A stretch of DNA of 64,000 nt. Origin: CAYWFP01 sp964457365 (lineage in GTDB: Bacteria; Planctomycetota; SZUA-567). This document shows, piece after piece, positions 32,942 through 41,606 of this stretch. Where the stretch lies: the NCBI GenBank assembly GCA_964457365.1, contig CAYWFP010000009.1, positions 5,219 through 69,218 of the forward strand. Direction: 5' to 3'. The position numbers were made by a program, and so were the translations under genes. How positions within the stretch are numbered: the first letter of the stretch is position 1; each line of letters begins with the position of its first letter. The notes under the pieces were generated by a model, which saw only the letters and a program-made list of their open reading frames with translations, was not told the origin of the DNA and did no database searches.

Positions 32942-34174
32942 ATGAGCGCTCCACTGCCCCGGATACGGCCCGAGATCGACGCCTTGCCCACGCAGCACGA
33001 AGGCGAAGCCATCTTCGTGCTCTACGACACCTCCGGGCTCTCGCAGGCGCAGATCGGGGTCTCGCCGCCGCTGATGTTCGTGACCATGCTTCTCGACGGC
33101 ACCAATTCGGCGCTCGATATCCAGGACCGGTTCCGGCGCGAGAGTGGCGACCACCTCCCGGGCGAACAGATCCAATGCCTGCTCAAAGCGCTTGACAACG
33201 CCTTCTTTCTCGAAGGCGAACACTACGCCGGCTTTTACCGGCGCGTGCGCGAGGAATTCGAGAACAATCCGGTGCGCCCGAGTAACTCCGCGGGATCGGC
33301 CTACAGCGCGGATCCCGCCGAACTCGCCGCGGCGCTCGAAGCGATGCTCGAGGACGCGCCTCCCGACGAGGAGGTCGGCGACGCCAACGGGCGCCCGCGC
33401 GGCGCCATCATCCCGCACCTCGATTACGCTCGCGGCGCTGCCGGATACGGCCAGGCATACCGGACGCTGGCGCAATATCCCCGGCCCGAGATAGTGCTGG
33501 TGCTGGGCACCGCGCACGCGCCAATGACACGGCGCTATGCAGTCTGCAACAAGGATTTCGACCTACCCGGCGGCGCGGTCCGCTGCGCCCGCGAAGCGGC
33601 CGATACACTGCTTCGACATTGCGCCGGAACCGCCGATTTCGCCGCCGACGTCTTCGTCCATCGCGGCGAGCATTCGGTGGAACTGCAGGCGGTCTGGCTG
33701 CGGCACATCTGGGGCGAAGACATCGTCATCATCCCGGTGCTCGCCGAGGGCATGACCGAACTGATTCAGGAAGGCGAGGTGGTCGCCGAGCCCGAGGCCG
33801 AGGCACAGTTTGCCGTCTTCGCCGAAGCGGTGAACGAACTGGCGACGCGGCACGACATCTTCGTCCTCGCCAGCGCGGATCTCGCGCACGTGGGCCCGCG
33901 CTTCAACGATCCGGAGGCGATCAGCGAAGCGTTGCTGGCGCAGACCGAAGAAACCGACCGGCATTATCTCGCCGCGGTGGCCGCGGGCGACCCGGCCGCG
34001 GGGTTGGCCAGCCTCGCTCGACACGGCAACCGCTACCGGGTCTGCGGCTTCGGCAGCATCTACGCGCTTGGACGCATCCTGCCGGGCGTACGCGGACGCC
34101 TCCTGGGCTATCACCAAGCGGCCAGCCCCGAGATGCAGCAAGCGGTGACGTTCGCCTCGATGCTGTTCGGATAA
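32942..34174 (+). CDS. Memo-family protein (AmmeMemoRadiSam system protein B) with PqqD-like N-terminal extension
   Basis: 410 aa, about 120 longer than the Memo domain alone. Residues 115-410 are the Memo/dioxygenase-like fold: GAIIPHLDYARGAAGYGQAY, VLVLGTAHAP, VFVHRGEHSVELQAVWL, FVLASADLAHVGPRF and GFGSIYALGRIL. These include the His residues of the buried site. Residues 1-100 form a winged-helix module (DGTNSALDIQDRFRRESGD) resembling PqqD-type peptide-binding domains. Usual partners AMMECR1 and a radical SAM protein are not in the window. AAGGAAACGGCG precedes the ATG. Confidence 0.85.
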   Translation: MSAPLPRIRPEIDALPTQHEGEAIFVLYDTSGLSQAQIGVSPPLMFVTMLLDGTNSALDIQDRFRRESGDHLPGEQIQCLLKALDNAFFLEGEHYAGFYRRVREEFENNPVRPSNSAGSAYSADPAELAAALEAMLEDAPPDEEVGDANGRPRGAIIPHLDYARGAAGYGQAYRTLAQYPRPEIVLVLGTAHAPMTRRYAVCNKDFDLPGGAVRCAREAADTLLRHCAGTADFAADVFVHRGEHSVELQAVWLRHIWGEDIVIIPVLAEGMTELIQEGEVVAEPEAEAQFAVFAEAVNELATRHDIFVLASADLAHVGPRFNDPEAISEALLAQTEETDRHYLAAVAAGDPAAGLASLARHGNRYRVCGFGSIYALGRILPGVRGRLLGYHQAASPEMQQAVTFASMLFG

Positions 34175-34213
34175 GCTGTTCCCGCTACGCCTCGGCAGTG
34201 CGATTCCGGAATA

Positions 34214-34242
34214 TTGACAACCGCGCAAGCCCCAACTATACT
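34214..34242 (+). promoter_or_regulatory. Promoter for tRNA-Leu
   Basis: TTGACA (34214-34219), 17 bp, TATACT (34237-34242), ending 17 bp before the tRNA. It is one of the best sigma70-type promoters in the window. Confidence 0.8.
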
Positions 34243-34259
34243 TCCTTTTACCACCCGAC

Positions 34260-34345
34260 GCCGAGGTGGCGGAATGGCAGACGCAGTGGATTCAAAATCC
34301 ACCGGGGTAACACCCATGAGGGTTCAAATCCCTCCCTCGGCACCA
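34260..34345 (+). tRNA. tRNA-Leu (anticodon CAA)
   Basis: 86 nt including an encoded CCA. The acceptor stem GCCGAGG/CCTCGGC, long variable arm, GGTTCAAATCC T-arm and anticodon CAA at 34293-34295 identify a class II tRNA-Leu reading UUG. Confidence 0.97.
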
Positions 34346-34372
34346 CCTTTTCCACTTCCTCCTTGAATCGTC

Positions 34373-34392
34373 GCGATTTGATCGCTGTTTTT
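34373..34392 (+). terminator. Weak intrinsic terminator after tRNA-Leu
   Basis: A 5-bp stem GCGAT/ATCGC with a TTG loop followed by TGTTTTT. The stem is short, so efficiency is uncertain. Confidence 0.4.
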
Positions 34393-34473
34393 GAATTCGC
34401 AACGACAAGTGGCAAGCGCAACGCCCTGCGTCGGGCAAGGAATGTCTTTCATGCGATCAGTTGAAAACACGAC

Positions 34474-34926
34474 TCAGGCGAATTCGATTCCGTCGGTATA
34501 GTCGCCGATGGTCAGGCCCGGATACTCCGCGTCCAGCGGCTGGCCGAAGAGGGTGCAGTTCTCGAAGCGGACGCCTGCGACGGTGTGCTCGGGATCCTTG
34601 CCCCAGAGACGAATCGTCGGCTGGCAAGCCTGCCCGACGAAGGCGACGTTCCGGAAGCGAATATCGCGCAGGCTGCCGAATGTCTGACGCTTCATGAATT
34701 GATTGACCGTCGGCTCCAGCAGGATCACGTCCTTGCCGTCGCGCTCGGCCTGGACATGAACCGTGATCTTCTCGAGCAGAACCTTCTCCATCCGGCAGTC
34801 CTCTCCGGCTTCGAAGCAGAAGGCCGGCGCGCAGCCGTCCCAGTCGCCGAAGCCGGTCTTGCTGACGGCATAGCCCAGATCGGACAACGGTTCGGATGGC
34901 GCGAACGTCTGCTCGGTCTCCGGCAT
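34474..34926 (-). CDS. C-terminal fragment of a parallel beta-helix (GH28-like) protein
   Basis: 150 aa with its own AGGAGA ribosome site and ATG at 34926. The sequence has the rung pattern of a right-handed beta-helix (VLLEKITVHVQAERDGKDVI, LRDIRFRNVAFVG, VAGVRFENCTLFG), but only the last few coils of what is normally a 400-500 residue enzyme. It directly abuts an N-terminal URO-D fragment in another frame (34927-35332). The likely origin is a deletion joining two genes. Whether the fragment is translated into something useful is unknown. Confidence 0.5.
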   Translation of the reverse strand: MPETEQTFAPSEPLSDLGYAVSKTGFGDWDGCAPAFCFEAGEDCRMEKVLLEKITVHVQAERDGKDVILLEPTVNQFMKRQTFGSLRDIRFRNVAFVGQACQPTIRLWGKDPEHTVAGVRFENCTLFGQPLDAEYPGLTIGDYTDGIEFA

Positions 34927-35332
34927 AGAAGAATCTCCTGTTCTGGGGAATGCGCGCCGGATCGGGTTGCAGCCGCTCCTTGAAGGCCGGCCAGTCCTCG
35001 GCCGTCTTCAGCGTGTAATCAAGGTGGTGCGGGATGGAGCTTCTGTTCTTCCAGTCCTTGTGGACCACCCCGGCGCCGTCGCGGAAGATCCGGTATTCGT
35101 CGATCTCCTCGAGAGTCGTCTCCTCGAAAGCAGGGAACAGGCCGGCATTGTAGCCGATGGTGTCCCAGTGCGACTGGGTGCCGAAGAAGGCATGTTCCTC
35201 TTTCCGGTCTGCCGGGAAGCCCTCGTTCCGCCAACGCTCGTACGTCTCCGGCCAGGCCGTCCAGTGAATGGACGGCATGCGGTCGAACGTACCGTAGTGC
35301 ATGATTTCGTGATAGAGTTCGCGGTTGGTCAT
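34927..35332 (-). pseudogene. N-terminal remnant of a uroporphyrinogen-decarboxylase-like gene
   Basis: About 133 codons of a URO-D/MtaA-type protein: MTNRELYHEIMHYGTFDRMP, WPETYERWRNEGFP, FPAFEETTLEEIDEYRIFRD, then KTAEDWPAFKERL. Full members have about 350 residues with a TIM-barrel; the C-terminal two thirds are gone. After the junction near 34927 the frame runs out of phase through the beta-helix fragment and stops at 34457. The start follows CGGAG. The opening resembles other URO-D proteins that act with corrinoids in methyl transfer, but this copy cannot be functional. Confidence 0.75.
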
Positions 35333-35672
35333 GCCGGCTCCGATGGCAAGAAAAGAAGGTTGACCGCGTTATCGTATTCGTCTCACAGCGTCACGACGAT
35401 TCGCATGAGCGTGGCCACTCTATATCGGAAGTTGCCCGTCCGTGCAAGGCTTGGCGCGAAAAGCCACCCGCCGAGCCGGAAAGGCAACCTTCAGACGATC
35501 ACGCGATTTGGCGGGAGCCGTAATCGCCGCAATAGCCTTGCGAATTCGCTTTTGGCTTGACATATTCTCGGAAACGACTGGTATACTTGATGTTTGTATT
35601 CTTCTGGTGTCGCGGGTGGACTCCGTGCGGAGCCGGCGGCGCGAAGCGCAGGCAAAATACGAGGATCGGATC
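35333..35672 (+). promoter_or_regulatory. Divergent intergenic region with promoter for the beta-helix gene
   Basis: 340 bp between divergent genes. A promoter-like pair TTGACA (35557-35562) and TATACT (35582-35587) has a 19-bp spacer, longer than ideal; GGTATA 2 bp upstream gives 17. No convincing gene or repeat lies in the rest. Confidence 0.45.
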
Positions 35673-37778
35673 ATGGCCCGGCTATACCAAGTAAAACCGT
35701 CGAAAACCTTTTACGTCTCGCCCGCAGGCAACGACAACTGGTCCGGCACCAAGGCCAAACCGACAGCCAAAGGCGACGACGGCCCATGGCGGACCGTCCA
35801 GCACGCGCAGATCATGATGCGCCGACTCAAGCAGCAGGGCCAGCTCAATGCCCCTGTCACCGTCTACATTCGCGAAGGCACCTACGAACTCCAGGCGCCG
35901 CTGACCTTCACCCCGGCCGACTCCGCGCCGGTCACCTACGCGGCATACAAGAACGAGGAACCGGTCTTTTCCGGCGGCAGGCGTATTACCGACTGGAAGA
36001 CGACCACGGTCAACGGCAAGCGCGCCTGGGTGGCCGAGCTTCCCGAAGTGGCCCGCGGCGAATGGTTCTTCAACAGCCTCTACGTCAACGGTCGCCGCCG
36101 CCAGCGTCCGTGCCTGCCGAAGAAAGGCCTGTTCCGCGTCGCCGAGGTGCCGGGCCAGCCGGAGTACTGCGGGTGGGGCAAGGGCGGGTACGATCGCTTC
36201 GCCCTCGAGAAGGGGCAGATGAAAAAGTATCGCAACCTGACCGACATCGAGATCGTCCTCTTTCACTTCTGGATCGACGAGCGTTTCCCCGTCGCCGCCT
36301 TCGACAGCAAGAGCGGCATGATCACGACGGCACGGAAGAGCAAAGCCCCGCTGACCGAAGCGCACGGGAACAAACTGGCCCCGTGCTACCTCGAGAACGT
36401 CCTCGAGGGATTGACCGAATCCGGGGAGTGGTATCTGGATCGCAGTGAGGGCAAGCTGTATTACATCCCCCTGAAGGGCGAGACCATGAAGAACACCGAG
36501 GTGGTCGCGCCCAAGGCGTTGCAGCTTCTGCGCCTTCAGGGCAATCCCGGCCAGGACAAGCACGTGGAATGGCTCCGCTTCGAGGGATTGAACTTCGCCC
36601 ATACCGACTGGGTCCAGCCCGGCAAGGAGGTGGAGCACCTGATGATGCCCTCGCTGGCCGATCCCGGGCGGGGCAATCACCGGTTCTACCGCAGGGGCCA
36701 GGCCTCGACCGGACAGGGCGCCTCGGACGTCCCGGGCGCGCTCTACCTCGAAGGCGCGCACAACTGCGAGATCGCCGACTGCCGCATCGCCGGCATCGGC
36801 TGGTACGGCGTCTCCCTCGCCGACGGTTGTCGCGGCAACCGCATCGTCGGCAACGAAATCGTCGACTGCGGCGCCGGCGGAATCATCCTCGACGGGGCGA
36901 CCCATGACGAGCCGGCGGCGCTGCGCACCGGCGAGAACCGCATCACCGACAATCATATCCACAGCCTCGGCCATGTCTTTCACAGCGGCATCGGCGTTAT
37001 CGGCATGCACACCTTCGGCAACGTCATCGCCCACAATCATATTCACGATCTTTACTACTCCGGCGTCTCCCTCGGCTGGGTATGGGGCTACCGCGGCAGC
37101 ATCGCCCGCGACAACCTGGTCGAGAAGAACCACATCCACGACCTCGGCAAGGGCAAGCTCTCGGACATGGGCGGCATCTACACCCTGGGCGTGCAGCCGG
37201 GCACCGTGCTGCGCCATAACCTGATCCATGACGTGGAGAAGCTCAACTACGGCGCCTGGTGCATCTACCCCGACGAGGGCAGCAGCCACATCCTGATCGA
37301 GCAGAACATCTGCTACGACACCAACGGCGAGATCTTCCACCAGCATTACGGTCGCGAGAACGTGGTGCGCAACAACATCTTCGCCTTCGGCGGCGACTCG
37401 GTCCTCGCCCACGGCCGCGTCGACGCGGGGCACAAGGGGATGACCTTCGAGCGCAATATCTTTCTCACCGACGGCAAACCCATCTTCAAGGGCGGCTACC
37501 ACTGCCAGTTGCGCTGGAAAAACCAGCGGAGCGACCTGAACCTGATCTGGGACGTGAGCGGGAGCGAGCCGACCTACGTGGACAACAACGGCGAGATCGG
37601 CTTTGCCGCCTGGCAAAAACTCGGCCACGACCATCACAGCCTGATCGCGGATCCGAAGTTCAGGAATTGGAAGAAGCGCGACTTCGCGCTCGGCAAGGAT
37701 TCGCCGGCCGGCGAAATCGGCTTCGAACCGATCGATCTCGCCGACGTGGGGCCGCGGCCGAAGAATAAACGCGACTGA
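35673..37778 (+). CDS. Right-handed parallel beta-helix protein, possibly GH141-like
   Basis: 701 aa from ATG 35673 (GAGGA upstream). The opening KTFYVSPAGNDNWSGTKAKP is typical of DUF1565/beta-helix glycan enzymes. A jelly-roll-like insert follows (about 100-320, WKTTTVNGKRAWVAELP and GEWYLDRSEGKLYYIP). The helix coils run from about 360 to 650, with N-H-I-H repeats (RITDNHIHSLGH, VIAHNHIHDLYY, LVEKNHIHDLGKGK, VLRHNLIHDV). The order matches GH141-type fucosidase/xylanase proteins, but the catalytic residues were not verified. No signal peptide is visible, which is odd for this class. It ends next to a convergent sulfatase, suggesting a polysaccharide locus. Confidence 0.75.
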   Translation: MARLYQVKPSKTFYVSPAGNDNWSGTKAKPTAKGDDGPWRTVQHAQIMMRRLKQQGQLNAPVTVYIREGTYELQAPLTFTPADSAPVTYAAYKNEEPVFSGGRRITDWKTTTVNGKRAWVAELPEVARGEWFFNSLYVNGRRRQRPCLPKKGLFRVAEVPGQPEYCGWGKGGYDRFALEKGQMKKYRNLTDIEIVLFHFWIDERFPVAAFDSKSGMITTARKSKAPLTEAHGNKLAPCYLENVLEGLTESGEWYLDRSEGKLYYIPLKGETMKNTEVVAPKALQLLRLQGNPGQDKHVEWLRFEGLNFAHTDWVQPGKEVEHLMMPSLADPGRGNHRFYRRGQASTGQGASDVPGALYLEGAHNCEIADCRIAGIGWYGVSLADGCRGNRIVGNEIVDCGAGGIILDGATHDEPAALRTGENRITDNHIHSLGHVFHSGIGVIGMHTFGNVIAHNHIHDLYYSGVSLGWVWGYRGSIARDNLVEKNHIHDLGKGKLSDMGGIYTLGVQPGTVLRHNLIHDVEKLNYGAWCIYPDEGSSHILIEQNICYDTNGEIFHQHYGRENVVRNNIFAFGGDSVLAHGRVDAGHKGMTFERNIFLTDGKPIFKGGYHCQLRWKNQRSDLNLIWDVSGSEPTYVDNNGEIGFAAWQKLGHDHHSLIADPKFRNWKKRDFALGKDSPAGEIGFEPIDLADVGPRPKNKRD

Positions 37779-37814
37779 CCGGCGTATTCCGTCTCGAAGA
37801 TCCCGGAAAGCGCA

Positions 37815-39245
37815 TCAACCCTGCTGCGCGGCTTCCTGCGCGTCGGTCCAGGCCGGCGCGGCCAATCCCGCGTGATACTGATACCCCACCGGATGGCTGC
37901 GCCAGCGCGGATCAACCTTGACCTCGAGCGAAAAGAACGGATCGTCGGTCGCTTCGACATGGCGCCGTAATCGCGTCCGGTGCTCCTCGAGCGCCTTGCC
38001 GGAGGCGGGATCGTCCACGAGCGTGCGGGTCTCGCCCGGATCGTTCTCCAGGTCGTACAACTCCTCGCCGTCTCCCTCCAGGTACCGCGTATACTTGTAT
38101 CTCGGCGTCCGGATCATGCGTCCGGGACTGATCGTATAGCCCCATTCGGAATACCACTCGCTGACGAGAAACTCGCGCGCTCCGGGATTCTTGCCCTCGA
38201 GCCAGGGACGCAGACTCATGCCCCATCGCTCCCCGGGCGCTGCGATCCCCGCGCAGTCGCAGAGCGTCGGCAGAAGATCCATCAGGGAGACCAGCGGTTG
38301 CTCGACCAGGCGACCGCCACCACTGACGCCGGGGCCGGCGAAGATCAGCGGGATCCGCAGCGTCTCCTCGTAAAAGCTGACCTGCTTGGTGGCCATGCGG
38401 TGGCTGGCCATGCCGTCGCCGTGATCGGCATAGAAAACGATCAGCGTATTGTCGCGCCGCCCCGCCTTCTCGAGCGCGGCGAGAATGCGGCCGATCTGCT
38501 CGTCCACCATCTCGAGATAGTAGTAATACGCCGCGAGGTAGTGACGGTAATTCTCCTTGCTCCAGTTCGCCGCTTGGGCGAGACGGTTGTGGCTGCAGCA
38601 GATATACTGCACCGGCAACGGCCTCTTCTCCAGGTCGTCGATCTCGAAGTTCGCCGGCAACTCCGGCAGCGGCCCGGGAATCGGCCGCTCGGCGTGCGGC
38701 CCGGCGTTGGCACCGACATAACCGCAGATGTTGTGCGGGTTGTTCAGGTCCGCGACCATCAGGAACGGCTTGTCAGGTGCGTTTTCGAGATACTCGATAC
38801 ACTGGCGCGTGGTGGCACGGTCGCGGAAAGTATCGTAATTCGGGCCGAGATGGTCGGGGATATCCCCGCCGCGTTCCTCGTCGTGCGGCACGACCCGAAA
38901 TCCCCGGAGCGCACCGGCATCATGGGTCTTGCCGAAGTGGACGCAGTCGTAACCCGCTTCGGCGAAAAGCGACCCCAGCGTCGGCCAGTCCGGGGGAACG
39001 TTCGGCACCGCGAGCTGGCGCCCGTTCGAAGTGACGCCGGTCTGGTGCGGCAGACGCCCGGTCCAATACGCCGCGCGGGCCGGGAGGCACAGAGGACACG
39101 GCGTATAGCTGTTGGCGAAGCGCGCACCCGCGCGCGCCAACGCGTCGATATTCGGCGTTCTCGCATAGGGATCGCCATAGGCGCCCACCGCCCTCTGGGC
39201 AAGCTGATCCGCGCAGATCATCAGGATATCGGGATGATCGGACAT
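37815..39245 (-). CDS. Type I sulfatase (formylglycine-dependent)
   Basis: 476 aa, no signal peptide. The sulfatase signature CLPARAAYWTGRLPHQTG carries the Cys (CxPxR) that is converted to formylglycine. Metal-binding DQL near the N-terminus (ILMICADQLAQRAVG) and FYADHGD further on are present. Releases sulfate from a sugar or aryl ester; the S1 subfamily and substrate cannot be read directly. AAGGAG lies before the ATG. No sulfatase-maturating enzyme is in the window. The location beside a beta-helix protein fits degradation of a sulfated polysaccharide. Confidence 0.92.
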   Translation of the reverse strand: MSDHPDILMICADQLAQRAVGAYGDPYARTPNIDALARAGARFANSYTPCPLCLPARAAYWTGRLPHQTGVTSNGRQLAVPNVPPDWPTLGSLFAEAGYDCVHFGKTHDAGALRGFRVVPHDEERGGDIPDHLGPNYDTFRDRATTRQCIEYLENAPDKPFLMVADLNNPHNICGYVGANAGPHAERPIPGPLPELPANFEIDDLEKRPLPVQYICCSHNRLAQAANWSKENYRHYLAAYYYYLEMVDEQIGRILAALEKAGRRDNTLIVFYADHGDGMASHRMATKQVSFYEETLRIPLIFAGPGVSGGGRLVEQPLVSLMDLLPTLCDCAGIAAPGERWGMSLRPWLEGKNPGAREFLVSEWYSEWGYTISPGRMIRTPRYKYTRYLEGDGEELYDLENDPGETRTLVDDPASGKALEEHRTRLRRHVEATDDPFFSLEVKVDPRWRSHPVGYQYHAGLAAPAWTDAQEAAQQG

Positions 39246-39412
39246 GAGGATTCTCCTTCAAACAGGGGGGGGAACGCCACGATGCCAATACGCTTCGCGA
39301 GCCGGTTCAACGAGCGCGCTCTCGCATAACGGCAACGCCCAAACGGTATAGGCTAAGCTGCCAGGGTTGATTTTGGCGGTTCAGCCGGAAGCCCGGAGTT
39401 TTCAGTCAGAAC

Positions 39413-39943
39413 CTAATAGCGCCTGTCGGCGAATTCCACCCAGCCGCCGGCCTCGATGAGCGCGGCGTCGAACACGGTGAGGGTGAAGGCTGTTTCCACC
39501 TTCGCGTCGCCGGCGGTAAAGGCCAGTTTGCGACCGGGAAGATCCACCGCGCAGTTGACCGCCGCGTCGCCGTCGCCGAGAGCCATGATGCGATCAATCT
39601 CCTCCTTCGGGAGCTCGATGGCGAGCTGGCCGCAGTTGAACATGTTGGTGCGGAAGATCCGCGCGAAGCTCTCGGCCACGACCACATCGATGTCGTTTAC
39701 CTCCAGCACCCAGACGGCGTGCTCGCGCGAGGAGCCGCAGCCGAAGTTGCCGCGGGTGACGATGACGCTGGCGCGCGCGAGGGCGTCGCCCTTGGGGTCG
39801 AACCCGGGAAGCGCCAGGTCCTCCAGCAGAAAAGGCTTGAGCGCTTCCTTCTCCACCTCGGTGAGGTACTTCGCCGGGATGATCTCGTCGGTGTTGATGT
39901 CGCTGCGGTCCAGCAGGACCACGGGGCCGCCGAAGGATTTCAT
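39413..39943 (-). CDS. leuD: 3-isopropylmalate dehydratase-type small subunit
   Basis: 176 aa, the short archaeal/LeuD2-type length (E. coli LeuD is about 200). The swivelling domain is complete: DRSDINTDEIIPAKYL, FGCGSSREHAVW and FRTNMFNCGQLAIELP. With LeuC it isomerises 2-isopropylmalate. Homoaconitase and related hydro-lyases share the same pair, so leucine synthesis is the likely but not the only reading. It lies 16 bp after leuC. Confidence 0.92.
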   Translation of the reverse strand: MKSFGGPVVLLDRSDINTDEIIPAKYLTEVEKEALKPFLLEDLALPGFDPKGDALARASVIVTRGNFGCGSSREHAVWVLEVNDIDVVVAESFARIFRTNMFNCGQLAIELPKEEIDRIMALGDGDAAVNCAVDLPGRKLAFTAGDAKVETAFTLTVFDAALIEAGGWVEFADRRY

Positions 39944-39959
39944 GGCTTTGTCCTTTCGT

Positions 39960-41246
39960 TTACAGAAGCTCGCGCGGGTCGGTCAGGCGGCCGGTGATGC
40001 CGGCAGCCGCCGCCGAGGCCGGGCTCATCAGGTGCACCATGCCGCCCTTGCCCATGCGGCCGGGGAAGTTGCGGTTGGTGGTGCTCGCGCAGACCTCGCC
40101 CGGAGCCAGCACGCCGCTGCTCATCCCAAGGCAGGCGCCGCAGGTGGGATTGGTGACGCAGAAGCCGGCATCGCGGAAGATCTTCATAGTTCCGTCGGCC
40201 ATCGCCGCGTCGAAGACCGCCGGCGTCGCCGGACTGACCACCCCGCGCACGCCCCGGGCGAGCCTCCGGCCTTCCAATACCTTTGCCGCCGCGTGCAGAT
40301 CGCTCAACCGGCCGTTGGTGCAACTGCCGATATAGACCTGGTCCACCTCGACATCGCCGAGTTCGCGCAACGGGCGCACCTGGTCTGGCTTGTACTCCAC
40401 CGTGGCCACCGGCTCGATATTGGTCACGTCGACGGCGAGCGCCTTTTCGTATTCGGCGTCGGCGTCGCTGTGCCAGCGGGTGAAGTCGGCCAGCGCGGCG
40501 TCGCGATCATTGCCGTACTCGTCGGCGATGTAGGGCCAGAGGTAGTCGCGCGTCTGCGCGTCCGGCCAGCAGATACCGCAGGTGGCGCCGGCTTCGATAG
40601 TCATGTTGCACAACGTCAGACGCTCCTCCATCTTGAAGCGCTCGATGACCGGGCCGCGGAATTCGATCACCATGTCGATGGCGCCGTTTACGGTGAGATG
40701 ACGGATCGCCTCAAGGATGACGTCCTTGGCATAGACGCCCTTGTGCAGGATGCCGTCGAGTTCGCAGCGCAGGCTGCGCGGCGGTCGGAAGGCGCAGACG
40801 CCCTTGAGGATGCCGACCTCCAGGTCGGTCGTGCCCACGCCCGCGGCGAAGGCGCCGAAGGCGCCGTGGGTACAGGTGTGCGAGTCGCCCATGATGACGG
40901 TGTAGCCGGGACGGATAAAGCCCTTCTCCGGAAAGAGCGCGTGGCAGACGCCGTTGGCGCCGATGTCGAAGAAGTCGCGGATGCGGTGGCGCGCGGCCCA
41001 GTCGCGCAACATCTTGCCCTGCACCGCGCTCTTGGTATCCTTCGCCGGCGTGACATGATCAATCACCGCCTTGATCTTCGTCGGATCGAAGACGCGGTCT
41101 TTCTCGCGCCAGCTCAAATCGGCAATGGCAGTCGGCGTGGTGATCTCGTGGCACATCACCACATCCAGGTCGATTACCTGAATCCCTGGAAACGGTTCGT
41201 CGCGCAAATGCGCGGCAAATATTTTTTCAGCAATGGTTTGTCCCAT
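39960..41246 (-). CDS. leuC: 3-isopropylmalate dehydratase-type large subunit
   Basis: 428 aa, the LeuC2/homoaconitase-type length. [4Fe-4S] ligands are seen in GSCTNGR and NPTCGACLG. Also GDSHTCTHGAFGAFAAGVG and NMTIEAGATCGIC. CAGGAGC precedes the ATG at 41246. Organised as leuC-leuD with no other leucine gene nearby. The 428-residue form is shared by enzymes of leucine and other branched acid pathways (for example dimethylmalate dehydratase), so the substrate remains to be shown. Confidence 0.93.
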   Translation of the reverse strand: MGQTIAEKIFAAHLRDEPFPGIQVIDLDVVMCHEITTPTAIADLSWREKDRVFDPTKIKAVIDHVTPAKDTKSAVQGKMLRDWAARHRIRDFFDIGANGVCHALFPEKGFIRPGYTVIMGDSHTCTHGAFGAFAAGVGTTDLEVGILKGVCAFRPPRSLRCELDGILHKGVYAKDVILEAIRHLTVNGAIDMVIEFRGPVIERFKMEERLTLCNMTIEAGATCGICWPDAQTRDYLWPYIADEYGNDRDAALADFTRWHSDADAEYEKALAVDVTNIEPVATVEYKPDQVRPLRELGDVEVDQVYIGSCTNGRLSDLHAAAKVLEGRRLARGVRGVVSPATPAVFDAAMADGTMKIFRDAGFCVTNPTCGACLGMSSGVLAPGEVCASTTNRNFPGRMGKGGMVHLMSPASAAAAGITGRLTDPRELL

Positions 41247-41606
41247 TTTCAGCTCCTGTACGCCGCCGCCTCATCGCATCACGTGAAACGCTATTATTCC
41301 ATTTATACGGGATTGGAAAAGATCTGGCAAGAGCGCGCCAAAGCCCTAACCTTCGGCGCTTTATACAGATAATGATGCGTCGATCCGGCATAAGCTTTTT
41401 TTTGTCAGGGAAGCCTCTGATTTTCTTTAATCTTACTTTGCATATCCGATAACATCGGTAAAATACAGTTGGAGGCCATGCACAATTCGTGGCACCCTGG
41501 CGGCAGGATACAATAAAGCTGTTTACAAGAAAAAGGCGTAGCGATAAATTATGCGTTGGCTGAGGCAGGAACCAGACGCTGTCAAAAATGACAAGGAGCT
41601 TTTAAC
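41247..41606. promoter_or_regulatory. Divergent control region between leuC and the S24-type repressor
   Basis: 360 bp, AT-rich, without a supported gene. It contains a perfect inverted repeat CCGAT-AAC-ATCGG at 41446-41458 that could be an operator for the adjacent HTH protein, and a TACAAT -10-like box at 41509-41514. A 12-codon frame starting at ATG 41478 exists but has its GGAGG only 2 nt upstream and no further support. Confidence 0.4.

Noticed and set aside
41478..41516. 12-codon leader peptide
   Set aside because: Its GGAGG is only 2 nt from the ATG, it has no run of regulatory codons, and no attenuator hairpin follows.
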